25,396 bases of DNA, from positions 1 to 25,396 of the forward strand of contig CAYFUM010000021.1 in assembly GCA_964346475.1 (NCBI GenBank), given 5' to 3'. Below are positions 7,611 to 15,145 of this stretch, piece after piece. Under the pieces are notes generated by a model. It ran no database searches. It was not told the DNA's origin and was given only the letters and a program-made list of their open reading frames with translations. Source of the DNA: DTU036 sp964346475 (GTDB taxonomy: Bacteria; Bacillota; Clostridia; Peptostreptococcales; Acidaminobacteraceae). A program made the translations under genes and the position numbers. Within the stretch, counting starts at the first letter, position 1, and each line of letters starts with the position of its first letter.

Positions 7611-7947
7611 ATACCAATTCTATCTTTGCCATAGGAGCAGCGTCGCCTCTTCTATGACCAAGCTTATAAATTCTTGTGTAACCGCCATTACGCTCTTCGT
7701 ATTTAGGGGCAATTTCATCAAATAATTTAGTTACAACACCCTTATCAAGTAGGTAGGATGCTGCTTGTCTATGGGCATGGAGATCTCCACGCTTGCCTAG
7801 AGTAATCATCTTCTCAACAGAACGACGTACTTCCTTGGCTTTGGCCACAGTAGTGATAACACTACCATTACGTAGAAGCTCTGTGCTCATGCCTCTAAGC
7901 ATTAAACGGCGATGGGCTGAATCCCTGCCCAGTTTTCTATAGGACAT
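7609..7947 (-). CDS. rplQ: 50S ribosomal protein L17
   Basis: L17 (bL17), 112 residues, near the peptide-exit side of the large subunit. Diagnostic segments are MSYRKLGRDSAHRRLMLRGM, TTVAKAKEVRRSVEKMITL and the C-terminal NGGYTRIYKLGHRRGDAAPMAKIEL region. It is the last gene of the alpha cluster, with an AAAGGAG site upstream of its ATG. Its stop codon lies in a terminator stem. Confidence 0.98.
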   Translation of the reverse strand: MSYRKLGRDSAHRRLMLRGMSTELLRNGSVITTVAKAKEVRRSVEKMITLGKRGDLHAHRQAASYLLDKGVVTKLFDEIAPKYEERNGGYTRIYKLGHRRGDAAPMAKIELV

Positions 7948-7964
7948 AGGAAGTCTCCTTTCTT

Positions 7965-8918
7965 TTATTCTTCACTCTCTTTTAAAGAAATTCCGATTTC
8001 AGTAAGCTTCTCTTTGATTTCTGAAAGAGACTTCTTTCCTAGATTGCGGTATTTCATAAGATCATCTTCAGTTTTTTCCATGAGCTCTTCAATGGTATTG
8101 ATGCCCCCCCTCTTTAGAGCATTGCTGCTCCTCTTTGAGAGTTCTAGCTCCTCAATTACCATCTCCAGGACCTTTTCCTTTTCTTCTTGCTCTCTCTCGA
8201 AAAGGATCTCCATTTTTTCTACATCCTCTGTCAGCTTAACATAGAGCTCTAAGTGATCATTAAGGACCTTGGCCGCCATACTAATAGCTTCCTCAGGTCG
8301 AATAGAACCGTCGGTACGGATCTCATGAATCAGTCTATCATAATCACTGCTCTTTCCAACCCTGGTTGGTTCAACACGGAAGTTGGAACTTCTTACTGGT
8401 GAGTAGATGGAATCCACTGCGATAACATGTAAAGAGTCTTCTATTTCTTGCTTATTGTCTTCAGCTGAAACATAACCTCTACCCTTGGCCAAACGCATCT
8501 CCATAAAGAAGGGCTTGTTTTCAGTCAGGGTAGCGATATGAAGTTCAGGATTGATAATATCAACGTCGGCATCAGCAATGATATCGCCAGCAGTAATCTC
8601 CTGGGCTTGATTCACATCAATTCGAAGAGTTTTTTCCTCATCATCGGAATTTATTGTGGCCACGAGTTCCTTGACATTGAGAATGATATCTACGACATCC
8701 TCTTTCACCCCATCAATTGTAGAAAATTCATGGAGAATATCATCAAACTTAACCCATTTAACGGCACAGCCCGGTAAAGAGGATAGCATGATCCTCCTTA
8801 GACTGTTACCTAGGGTTTGTCCATATCCTCTCTCAAGAGGCTCCACGGTAAGGACGAGATGGTTTTCCTTCTCATCAAAGTCAGAAAAGGTCAAGTTAGG
8901 TTTTTCTATTTCTATCAT
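7965..8918 (-). CDS. rpoA: DNA-directed RNA polymerase subunit alpha
   Basis: RNA polymerase alpha subunit, 317 residues, normal for the family. The N-terminal dimerisation/assembly domain shows FVVEPLERGYGQTLGNSLRR-like sequence (here LTVEPLERGYGQTLGNSLRR) and the SIYSPVRSSNFRVEPTRVG region. A charged linker around 225-250 leads to the C-terminal domain with SSNALKRGGINTIEEL and YRNLGKKSLSEIKEKL, the helix-hairpin-helix that contacts UP elements and activators. GGAGGGACGTC precedes the ATG. It lies between rpsD and rplQ in the alpha cluster. Confidence 0.98.
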   Translation of the reverse strand: MIEIEKPNLTFSDFDEKENHLVLTVEPLERGYGQTLGNSLRRIMLSSLPGCAVKWVKFDDILHEFSTIDGVKEDVVDIILNVKELVATINSDDEEKTLRIDVNQAQEITAGDIIADADVDIINPELHIATLTENKPFFMEMRLAKGRGYVSAEDNKQEIEDSLHVIAVDSIYSPVRSSNFRVEPTRVGKSSDYDRLIHEIRTDGSIRPEEAISMAAKVLNDHLELYVKLTEDVEKMEILFEREQEEKEKVLEMVIEELELSKRSSNALKRGGINTIEELMEKTEDDLMKYRNLGKKSLSEIKEKLTEIGISLKESEE

Positions 8919-8937
8919 GACGTCCCTCCTGTCAAAT

Positions 8938-9525
8938 TTAACGTGAATAGAACTCTGTGATCATGTGCTCTTCTATAGGATAGTCAATATGATCTCTTGT
9001 AGGAAGAGTTAGAATTTTACCACTTAGCTTCTCCCTATCAACCTCTAGCCAGTTTTGTACTCCAGCAAAGGTCTCGCTCATAGCCTTGAACTTAGGTGAT
9101 TTCTTACTTCTTTCCTTGACTTCGATTACATCGCCCTCCTTTAGAATCTGAGAAGGTATGTCAACCTTCTTGCCGTTTAATCTAAAGTGGCCATGGACTA
9201 CCAGCTGACGGGCTTCGCGTCTTGTAGCAGCAAATCCCATGCGATAGACAACATTATCAAATCTCAGCTCTAGAAGTTGAAGTAGGTTCTCAGCAGCAAC
9301 GCCGGGCATTTTTTCAGCGCGGTTGAAGAGAAGCTTAAACTGCTTTTCTTGCATACCGTAGATGAATTTTGCCTTTTGTTTTTCTCTAAGCTGCATACCA
9401 TACTGGCTTAACTTCCTGGTTGTTTGCATAGATTGACGTTTTGATTTTTTATTAATTCCAACGACTTGAGGTTCTATTTCAAGACGTCGGGTCCTTTTTA
9501 AAATTGGTCCACGTTCCCTAGCCAT
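8938..9525 (-). CDS. rpsD: 30S ribosomal protein S4, zinc-free form
   Basis: S4 (uS4), 16S rRNA-binding assembly initiator, 195 residues. The S4 RNA-binding domain is seen as LELRFDNVVYRMGFAATRREARQLVVHGH (split: LELRFDNVVYRMGF, then ATRREARQLVVHGH). The N-terminal region contains no cysteines, so this is the C-minus type lacking the zinc site. Its position between rpsK and rpoA is the classic alpha-operon arrangement and differs from Bacillus subtilis, where rpsD is separate. The site GGAGGGATC precedes the ATG. Confidence 0.97.
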   Translation of the reverse strand: MARERGPILKRTRRLEIEPQVVGINKKSKRQSMQTTRKLSQYGMQLREKQKAKFIYGMQEKQFKLLFNRAEKMPGVAAENLLQLLELRFDNVVYRMGFAATRREARQLVVHGHFRLNGKKVDIPSQILKEGDVIEVKERSKKSPKFKAMSETFAGVQNWLEVDREKLSGKILTLPTRDHIDYPIEEHMITEFYSR

Positions 9526-9533
9526 GATCCCTC

Positions 9534-9947
9534 CTATACCCTTCTTCTTTTAGGTGGTCTACATCCATTGTGTGGAATAGGTGTCACATCATTAATGCTG
9601 TAGATGTCCAGCCCACTGGTTTGAAGTGCACGTATTGCAGCTTCTCTCCCGGAGCCGGGACCCTTTACATAGACCTGTACTGATTTAAGTCCATGCTCCA
9701 TGGCGGCCTTGGCAGCTACTTCTGCAGCCTGCTGGGCAGCAAAGGGAGTTGACTTTCTTGAACCACGAAATCCAAGAGAGCCTGCACTGGACCAGGAAAG
9801 AGCATTGCCCTGGAGGTCAGTTAGGGTAACTATAGTGTTATTAAAGGTTGATTGAATATGGGCTTGACCACGTTCAACATTTTTTCTCTCGCGACGGCGT
9901 CTACCCCTTTGTACTTTACCCTTGGTACCTTTTTTAACTGTAGCCAT
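9534..9947 (-). CDS. rpsK: 30S ribosomal protein S11
   Basis: S11 (uS11), platform protein near the E site, 137 residues. Recognised from GQAHIQSTFNNTIVTLTDLQGN, GFRGSRKSTPFAAQ, KGPGSGREAAIRAL and the invariant IPHNGCRPPKRRRV end. The N-terminus is a lysine/arginine-rich extension. It lies 8 bases downstream of rpsM with an AGGAGG site. Confidence 0.98.
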   Translation of the reverse strand: MATVKKGTKGKVQRGRRRRERKNVERGQAHIQSTFNNTIVTLTDLQGNALSWSSAGSLGFRGSRKSTPFAAQQAAEVAAKAAMEHGLKSVQVYVKGPGSGREAAIRALQTSGLDIYSINDVTPIPHNGCRPPKRRRV

Positions 9948-9955
9948 ACTGCCTC

Positions 9956-10324
9956 CTATTTTTTCTTCTTAGCCATGGTCTTTTTAGGACCTTTACGTGT
10001 TCTAGCATTTGTCTGAGTACGTTGGCCACGGGTAGGTAGATTTCTACGGTGACGAATTCCCCTTAGACATCCAATTTCTTGAAGTCTTTTGATATTCATA
10101 GACACTTCACGTCTTAGATCACCCTCTACAGATAGATTCTGATCTATATAACGGCGAAGGCTACTGACTTCATCCTCTGTTAGATCTTTTACCCTTGTGC
10201 TAGGGTCAACCTGGGATCCTTCCAGGATACGCTTAGATGTGGTGGGACCAACACCATAGATATAGGTAAGGGCAATTTCAACCCTCTTATCCCTTGGAAG
10301 GTCCACTCCAGCGATTCTCGCCAT
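9956..10324 (-). CDS. rpsM: 30S ribosomal protein S13
   Basis: S13 (uS13), small-subunit head protein forming bridges to the large subunit and touching P-site tRNA. It has 122 residues with MARIAGVDLPRDKRVEIALTYIYG at the start (split: MARIAGVDLPRDKR, VEIALTYIYG), GCLRGIRHRRNLPTRGQRT and a basic KKTMAKKKK tail. It is the first gene of the alpha segment, 13 bases after rpmJ, with AGGAGG upstream. Confidence 0.98.
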   Translation of the reverse strand: MARIAGVDLPRDKRVEIALTYIYGVGPTTSKRILEGSQVDPSTRVKDLTEDEVSSLRRYIDQNLSVEGDLRREVSMNIKRLQEIGCLRGIRHRRNLPTRGQRTQTNARTRKGPKKTMAKKKK

Positions 10325-10337
10325 TTATTCCTCCTAA

Positions 10338-10451
10338 TTAGCCTTGACGCTGTTTGTGTTTGGGGTTCTCACAGATAACCATGACCCTGCCCCTGCGCCT
10401 AATAACTTTACATTTCTCACATATTGGTTTAACTGATGGTCGTACCTTCAT
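10338..10451 (-). CDS. rpmJ: 50S ribosomal protein L36, zinc-type
   Basis: A 37-residue L36 (bL36) found by translating the gap between infA and rpsM: MKVRPSVKPICEKCKVIRRR followed by GRVMVICENPKHKQRQG. The zinc ligands Cys11, Cys14, Cys27 and His32 are all present, so this is the zinc-binding form. The ATG is 4 bases after the infA stop. The size and position in the spc/alpha junction are exactly those expected. Confidence 0.97.
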   Translation of the reverse strand: MKVRPSVKPICEKCKVIRRRGRVMVICENPKHKQRQG

Positions 10452-10455
10452 ACTT

Positions 10456-10674
10456 CTAACCTTTCCCTCGCCATGTGATTCGACCCTTGGTCAAATCATA
10501 GGGGGATAACTCTACTGTTACCTTATCCCCTGGCATAATACGAATATAATTCATTCGAAGTTTACCTGATAAGTGGGCCATGATTTTGTGACCATTATCC
10601 AGTTCAACTCGAAACTTTGCATTGGGTAGTGCATCTAGGACAACACCCTTAAGCTCTATGCTGTCTTTTGCCAT
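10456..10674 (-). CDS. infA: Translation initiation factor IF-1
   Basis: IF-1, 72 residues, a single S1/OB-fold domain that binds the 30S A site during initiation. The signatures are MAKDSIELKGVVLDALPNA, FRVELDNGHKIMAHLSGK, IRIMPGDKVTVELSPYDLTKGRI and WRGKG. Its ATG directly abuts the stop codon of the upstream KOW gene (zero gap), indicating coupled translation. Confidence 0.98.
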   Translation of the reverse strand: MAKDSIELKGVVLDALPNAKFRVELDNGHKIMAHLSGKLRMNYIRIMPGDKVTVELSPYDLTKGRITWRGKG

Positions 10675-10938
10675 CTAACTCCCTTTCCTTGGCATTAAGC
10701 GTTGCAATTCTTTTCGAAGTAAAGCATTGTTCCTGCTCGTCTTTGCCTCTTCTAATCTTTCAGTTTTCCTATTGGTCTTTTGAAGATGTATTACCTTCTT
10801 CTTTTTAGGTCTATCTAATTTTCTTAGATCACCATCCACCAGTAATACATAGTTCTCATCGAGACATTCCAAAACTATTAAACTTCTCTTCTTATCGCGA
10901 CCAGCCTTGCTGATCACAATATCCCCAGGCCTAAACAC
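10675..10938 (-). CDS. KOW-domain RNA-binding protein (L14e-like)
   Basis: Small basic protein of 87 residues. The first 55 or so residues form a KOW/SH3-like barrel (FRPGDIVISKAGRDKKRSLIVL, then YVLLVDGDLRKL) reminiscent of L14e-type RNA-binding proteins. The rest is a highly charged, probably helical tail rich in Lys, Arg and Glu. Such a gene commonly sits between map and infA in Bacillota; its role on the ribosome is not established. The start is GTG at 10936-10938, sharing one base with the map stop (TAGTG on the minus strand), so translation is probably coupled. Association with translation is inferred from domain and location. Confidence 0.85.
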   Translation of the reverse strand: MFRPGDIVISKAGRDKKRSLIVLECLDENYVLLVDGDLRKLDRPKKKKVIHLQKTNRKTERLEEAKTSRNNALLRKELQRLMPRKGS

Positions 10939-11693
10939 TACTCATCGCCCCAGGTAAGAAGCTCTGGTTCTGCTTCTGTTATAAGCACAGTATGTTCATA
11001 ATGTGCAGAAGGCAGTCCATCCATAGTTTTCACGGTCCATCCATCCCTTTCCATAAATATATCCTTTTTACCTAGATTTATCATGGGTTCTATTGCCAAA
11101 ACCATGCCTCGGGATAGCTTTGGGCCTCTTCCAGGTTCTCCATAGTTTGGAATAGCTGGATCTTCATGGAGATCCTTTCCAATACCATGACCTGTAAACT
11201 CCCTGACTACCGAAAAGCCATGGGCTTCACTGTGTCTTTGAATCGCACTGGATATATCGCTAAGCCTATATCCCTCACGACAGAATTCAAGACCTTTAAA
11301 AAAAGATTCTTTGGTTACAGAAACGAGCTTTTTCTTTTCTTCATCCACTTGGCCAACGAAAAGGGTTCTTGCTGCATCGGAATGATATTCCTGATAGATA
11401 AGGCCAAGGTCGAGACTCACGATATCCCCCTCTTTAAAGATTATATCCTTACTAGGAATACCATGAATGACGGTATCATTGAGAGAAATACAGCTGGATG
11501 CAGGAAAGCCTTGATAGCCCAGAAAGGAAGGTTTTCCATCCTCTTCTATAATGAATTGGTGGATAAGCCTGTCCAGTTCAAAACTTGACATTCCGGGCCT
11601 TATTGCCTCCCTGGCTCTTTTATGAACCCGGGCCAGCCTCCTGCCTGCCTCCCGCATAATATCTATTTCTCTTGCTGATTTTAAAATAATCAT
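10938..11693 (-). CDS. map: Type I methionine aminopeptidase
   Basis: Removes the initiator methionine from nascent proteins after deformylation. It is an M24A fold of 251 residues with no N-terminal extension. All five metal ligands are visible: Asp95 (SLDLG), Asp106 (HSDAAR), His169 (GHGIG), Glu202 (AIEPM) and Glu233 (YEHT). Substrate-binding His77 (IHGIP) and His176 (LHEDP) are also present. It begins one base after the adk stop and its own stop overlaps the start of the KOW gene. Its placement between adk and infA is standard for the spc cluster of Gram-positives. Confidence 0.97.
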   Translation of the reverse strand: MIILKSAREIDIMREAGRRLARVHKRAREAIRPGMSSFELDRLIHQFIIEEDGKPSFLGYQGFPASSCISLNDTVIHGIPSKDIIFKEGDIVSLDLGLIYQEYHSDAARTLFVGQVDEEKKKLVSVTKESFFKGLEFCREGYRLSDISSAIQRHSEAHGFSVVREFTGHGIGKDLHEDPAIPNYGEPGRGPKLSRGMVLAIEPMINLGKKDIFMERDGWTVKTMDGLPSAHYEHTVLITEAEPELLTWGDE

Positions 11694-11694
11694 C

Positions 11695-12342
11695 CTAAAC
11701 CTCTAAATGATCTATGATCATCTTGAAAACTTCTTCAGGGCCACCGGCACCGGCAATTTCCAGCAGGTTTTCCTGTTTTTTATAGAAGTCAATAAGAGGC
11801 TCTGTTTGTTTTTTATAAACGTCCAGTCTGTTTTTTACGGTTTCTTCCTTGTCATCGCTTCTCTGATATAGGGCCTTCTCACCACATACATCACAGATAC
11901 CTTCTAGCTTTGGTGGCATATTATCAAGATGATAGCTGGCCCCGCAGTTACTACACATCCTCCTGCCTGTCGCCCTCTGAATCAGGATTTCTTCTTCTAC
12001 TCTTAGTAGAATAACCCTATCCAGTGGCTTTTCTTTCTCCAGCAAATAGGAGGAAAGTGAGTCGGCCTGGACTGTAGTCCTGGGATAGCCATCAAAGAGA
12101 AAACCCTTATCAAGATCAGTCCTATCTAATTCACTTCTTACAAGTCCTAAAATGAGATCATCTGGAACTAAATCCCCCCTATCCATATAGGTCTTGGCCT
12201 TTAATCCTAGTTCAGTCTCTTCAGAAACATTTCTTCTGAGGATATCGCCCGTACTAATATGGGGGATTCCAAAGTGCTCACATAGTAACTTTGCTTGGGT
12301 TCCCTTACCTGCCATAGGAGGTCCTAGTAGTATAAGTCTCAT
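11695..12342 (-). CDS. adk: Adenylate kinase, zinc-lid type
   Basis: Converts ATP + AMP to 2 ADP. It has 215 residues. The P-loop is GPPMAGKGT (7-15); the AMP-binding STGD (30-33) and FDGYPRT (83-89) motifs are present. The lid domain carries a structural zinc site Cys130, Cys133, Cys150, Cys153, typical of Gram-positive enzymes, followed by RSDDKEETVKNRL. An oddity is Met at position 10, where nearly all family members have Gly. The essential P-loop residues Gly7, Gly12, Lys13 and Thr15 remain, so it is probably active. It lies 4 bases after secY. Confidence 0.97.
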   Translation of the reverse strand: MRLILLGPPMAGKGTQAKLLCEHFGIPHISTGDILRRNVSEETELGLKAKTYMDRGDLVPDDLILGLVRSELDRTDLDKGFLFDGYPRTTVQADSLSSYLLEKEKPLDRVILLRVEEEILIQRATGRRMCSNCGASYHLDNMPPKLEGICDVCGEKALYQRSDDKEETVKNRLDVYKKQTEPLIDFYKKQENLLEIAGAGGPEEVFKMIIDHLEV

Positions 12343-12346
12343 TTTA

Positions 12347-13609
12347 TCACCTCAAAAATCCTTTGTAGTGACGCATCACCAGCTGAGCTTCAATTTGTTT
12401 CATAGTTTCAAGGGCAACGCCTATAACTATTAGAAGCGATGTACCACCAAATCTGATTCCCAGACTTGAATAAGCCAGGAGGACGTTGGGGATACTTGCG
12501 ATGATAGCTAGAAAGATTGCACCGACAATGGTCAGACGGTTTAATGATCTACTGATAAAGTTAGCAGTAGGTTTTCCTGGCCTTATACCTGGTATAAAAC
12601 CGCCATTCTTCTTCATATTATCGGCTATTTCATCGGGGTTAAAAGTAACCGATGTGTAAAAGTACGTAAAAAATACAATCAGTAGTGCGTTTAGTGTATT
12701 GTAGAGTATTGTCTTAGCGTCAAAGATCTGCAGAGCTCCTGCCCAGAATTTTGAATTAGGGAAGAAGGGTGCAATGGTTTGTGGAATAGCCAGAATACTT
12801 GTAGCAAATATTACAGGTATAACTCCCGTTTGGTTAACCTTTAGGGGAATATGACTACTCTGCCCACCATACATCTTCCTACCAATAACACGCTTTGAAT
12901 ACTGAACTGGTATTTTGCGCTGACCTTCCTGGATATAGATTACTGCAGCAATCAATCCAAGGGCTCCCACTAGGAAGAAGAGAATTGTCAGAATATTTAC
13001 CTCTCCTGCTTTTAGTCTTAGGAAGATGTTATAGAGTCCAGTTGGTAGTCCAGAAATAATACCGGCAAAAATGAAAAGTGAAATTCCATTTCCTATACCA
13101 TTCTCATTGATTTTTTCTCCCAAAAACATTAAGAAAGCAGTACCAGCGGCCATAGCCACTATAGCTACAAATTTACTTAAAAAGTTATTTACTATAAAGG
13201 CTGCAGCAAAAATTGAATTGGAAATTGCAAAGCCTTGTAGTACAGCTAGTAGTACAGTGAGATAGCGGGTATAACGAGCCAGGGTTTTTCTTCCAGATTC
13301 CCCTTCCTTTGCCAGTTCTTCCAGTTTTGGAATAGCTATCTGTAAAAGCTGCATGACAATAGTGGAAGTAATATAGGGTGCAATACCCAGGGCAAATACT
13401 GAGAAACGCTTAAAGGACCCACCGCTCATTAGGTTAAAAAATCCTAGAAGACCTGCATCGGTCTCCACCATGGATTTGAGCTTCATGCTATCAACACCAG
13501 GAATCGGAAGATTTGAACCTATCCGAAAGATTATTAGCATCATAAAGGTGTAGATAATCTTCTTTCTCAGATCTGGAATCTTCCACGCCTTCTTAAGGGT
13601 ATCAAGCAT
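12347..13609 (-). CDS. secY: Preprotein translocase subunit SecY
   Basis: Central channel of the Sec translocon, 420 residues with about ten hydrophobic segments. Family landmarks are the start region ending in FRIGSNLPIPGVD (about 28-40), the plug-side GGSFKRFSVFALGIAPYI (64-81), the NGIGNGISLFIFAG segment near 170, the cytoplasmic loop with GQRKIPVQYSKR, and the GGFIPGIRPGKPT loop near 335-347. The start ATG shares one base with the rplO stop (TAATG), suggesting translational coupling. Slightly shorter than many homologues but with no missing segment seen. Confidence 0.97.
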   Translation of the reverse strand: MLDTLKKAWKIPDLRKKIIYTFMMLIIFRIGSNLPIPGVDSMKLKSMVETDAGLLGFFNLMSGGSFKRFSVFALGIAPYITSTIVMQLLQIAIPKLEELAKEGESGRKTLARYTRYLTVLLAVLQGFAISNSIFAAAFIVNNFLSKFVAIVAMAAGTAFLMFLGEKINENGIGNGISLFIFAGIISGLPTGLYNIFLRLKAGEVNILTILFFLVGALGLIAAVIYIQEGQRKIPVQYSKRVIGRKMYGGQSSHIPLKVNQTGVIPVIFATSILAIPQTIAPFFPNSKFWAGALQIFDAKTILYNTLNALLIVFFTYFYTSVTFNPDEIADNMKKNGGFIPGIRPGKPTANFISRSLNRLTIVGAIFLAIIASIPNVLLAYSSLGIRFGGTSLLIVIGVALETMKQIEAQLVMRHYKGFLR

Positions 13610-14049
13610 TAGATCACCTCAACTTTTCCGCCGGCCTTCTCTATCTTTTCAACAGCTGAAGCAGAAAACTTATGTGCCTTAACTTCCAGTGCACGGCTAA
13701 GTTCACCTTCACCTAAAACCTTCAGCCCATCCTGTAGTTTTTTTATTACACCCATTTCTAAAAGAAGTTCTGGTGTAATAACATTTTCCTCAAGATTTTC
13801 AAGTTGCGACAGGTTTACAATTGTGTAGCGTGTCGCAAATCTATAGTTGCTAAAACCTCTTTTAGGTAGCCTTCTGTAGATGGGTAGCTGACCACCTTCA
13901 AAACCTATACGGACTCCTCCACCAGAACGGGCATTTTGTCCGTCGTGGCCTCTACCTGAGGTCTTACCCCATCCAGAAGCCTGACCTCTACCTACGCGAC
14001 GTCTCCCCTTCTTTGAGCCAGGAGCTGGCTTTAATTCATATAATTTCAC
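13609..14049 (-). CDS. rplO: 50S ribosomal protein L15
   Basis: L15 (uL15), 146 residues. The glycine/arginine-rich N-terminal extension (KKGRRRVGRGQASGWGKTSG then RGHDGQNARSGGGVRIGFEGG) and FSNYRFATRYTIVNLSQLE identify it. The start is GTG (14047-14049) with AGGAGG upstream; the nearby ATG is out of frame. Its stop overlaps the secY start by one base. Confidence 0.97.
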   Translation of the reverse strand: MKLYELKPAPGSKKGRRRVGRGQASGWGKTSGRGHDGQNARSGGGVRIGFEGGQLPIYRRLPKRGFSNYRFATRYTIVNLSQLENLEENVITPELLLEMGVIKKLQDGLKVLGEGELSRALEVKAHKFSASAVEKIEKAGGKVEVI

Positions 14050-14058
14050 ATCAACCTC

Positions 14059-14241
14059 CTAGTCAAGTTCCTCTACACTTAGTAGATGGGAGCACTTAGC
14101 AATCATGCCCCTTGTTATAGGAGTATCCTGACGGATGACTTCCTGACCTAATTTCTTAAGTCCCAGGGCCTCTACATTCTTGCGATGAACAGGTTTTGAA
14201 CCAATTGTGCTATAGATTAGCTTAATTTTTAATTGCTTCAT
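14059..14241 (-). CDS. rpmD: 50S ribosomal protein L30
   Basis: L30 (uL30), 60 residues from the chosen start: MKQLKIKLIYSTIGSKPVHRK, ending at LSVEELD. A longer reading frame extends upstream into rpsE, but the family starts at this Met and GGGAGGAATAG lies just before it. The ATG is one base after the rpsE stop. This short bacterial form is standard for the spc cluster. Confidence 0.96.
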   Translation of the reverse strand: MKQLKIKLIYSTIGSKPVHRKNVEALGLKKLGQEVIRQDTPITRGMIAKCSHLLSVEELD

Positions 14242-14242
14242 T

Positions 14243-14752
14243 CTATTCCTCCCTACCGAGGATCTCTTTAGTGGTCTTGCCACGGAGTCTGGCTACTTGC
14301 TTGAGTGTAGAGAGATTTAATAGTCCATCCATGGTTGCATCCACCATGTTTTTAGGATTATTGGAACCAAGGCTTTTAGCCCTTACATCAGCATATCCAG
14401 CAAGTTGTAGTACGCTACGCACTGGACCTCCAGCAATAACCCCTGTTCCCTTGGGAGCAGGCATTATAACCACTTGTCCGCTTCCACTGCGGCCTTTAAT
14501 GGCATGGGGTACTGTGGTACCTAGAAGGGGAACTTGGACTACGTTTTTCTTGGCATTGGTTACAGCCTTTTTTATTGCGGCTGGGACCTCAAGGGCCTTA
14601 CCAGTTCCAACACCTACACGGCCTTTACCATCACCTACAACAACCAAAGCACTAAAGCGGAAGTTTCTTCCACCCTTAACAACCTTAGTTACTCGGTTAA
14701 TGAAAACGACTTGTTCATCGAATTCAGATTTTATTTCTCGTCTATCTTTCAC
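14243..14752 (-). CDS. rpsE: 30S ribosomal protein S5
   Basis: S5 (uS5), 169 residues, at the mRNA entry channel and important for decoding accuracy. The double-stranded RNA-binding-like half shows VVKGGRNFRFSALVVVGDGKGRVGVG (split: VVKGGRNFRFSALVVVGDG, KGRVGVG). The second half has VPHAIKGRSGSGQVVIMPAPKGTG and the GSNNPKNMVDATMDGL stretch. The start is GTG (14750-14752) five bases after an AGGAGG site. It lies 9 bases downstream of rplR. Confidence 0.97.
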   Translation of the reverse strand: MKDRREIKSEFDEQVVFINRVTKVVKGGRNFRFSALVVVGDGKGRVGVGTGKALEVPAAIKKAVTNAKKNVVQVPLLGTTVPHAIKGRSGSGQVVIMPAPKGTGVIAGGPVRSVLQLAGYADVRAKSLGSNNPKNMVDATMDGLLNLSTLKQVARLRGKTTKEILGREE

Positions 14753-14761
14753 CTTAACCTC

Positions 14762-15130
14762 CTAAAACTGTAGACCGGATTCCCTTGCACCATCGGCAAG
14801 TTCCTTGACGCGGCCATGGTAGAGATATCCTCCTCGGTCAAAGACAACTTTACTTATGCCTTTTTCCACTGCCTTTTTTCCGATCAGTTGACCCACAGCT
14901 TTGGCGGCTTCTTTATTGGATCCATTGGGGAAATCAGCCTTTAGTTCAGGCTCCATACTGGAAGCACTGACTAGAGTAACACCTTCAACATCATCTATGA
15001 TTTGAGCATAGATATATTTATTTGAGCGGAAGACACATAGCCTTGGAATTTCAGGAGTGCCACTGATTTTTCCACGTACACGCTTATGGCGATGTAGTCT
15101 TGCTTTATTACGAATAAATTCTTTTCTCAT
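14762..15130 (-). CDS. rplR: 50S ribosomal protein L18
   Basis: L18 (uL18), binds 5S rRNA with L5 in the central protuberance. It has 122 residues. Seen are RHKRVRGKISGTPEIPRLCV, FRSNKYIYAQIIDD, the AKAVGQLIGKKAVEKGI helix and the VFDRGGYLYHGRVKELADGAR C-terminus (split: VFDRGGYLYHG, RVKELADGAR). It is located between rplF and rpsE as usual. Confidence 0.98.
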   Translation of the reverse strand: MRKEFIRNKARLHRHKRVRGKISGTPEIPRLCVFRSNKYIYAQIIDDVEGVTLVSASSMEPELKADFPNGSNKEAAKAVGQLIGKKAVEKGISKVVFDRGGYLYHGRVKELADGARESGLQF

Positions 15131-15145
15131 AGCCTACTCCTTTCT

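Noticed and set aside
11166..11588. Plus-strand frame opposite map (140 codons)
   Set aside because: Antisense to a complete methionine aminopeptidase with all catalytic residues; no supporting start signal.
14242..14283. Longer rpmD start inside rpsE
   Set aside because: The extra 14 residues are the rpsE frame-shifted end and do not match L30, whose family start with ribosome binding site lies at 14241.
14271..14765. Long plus-strand frame opposite rpsE (164 codons)
   Set aside because: Low-complexity Thr/Ser/Pro-rich translation typical of the antisense of a Gly/Ala/Val-rich gene; rpsE is certain.
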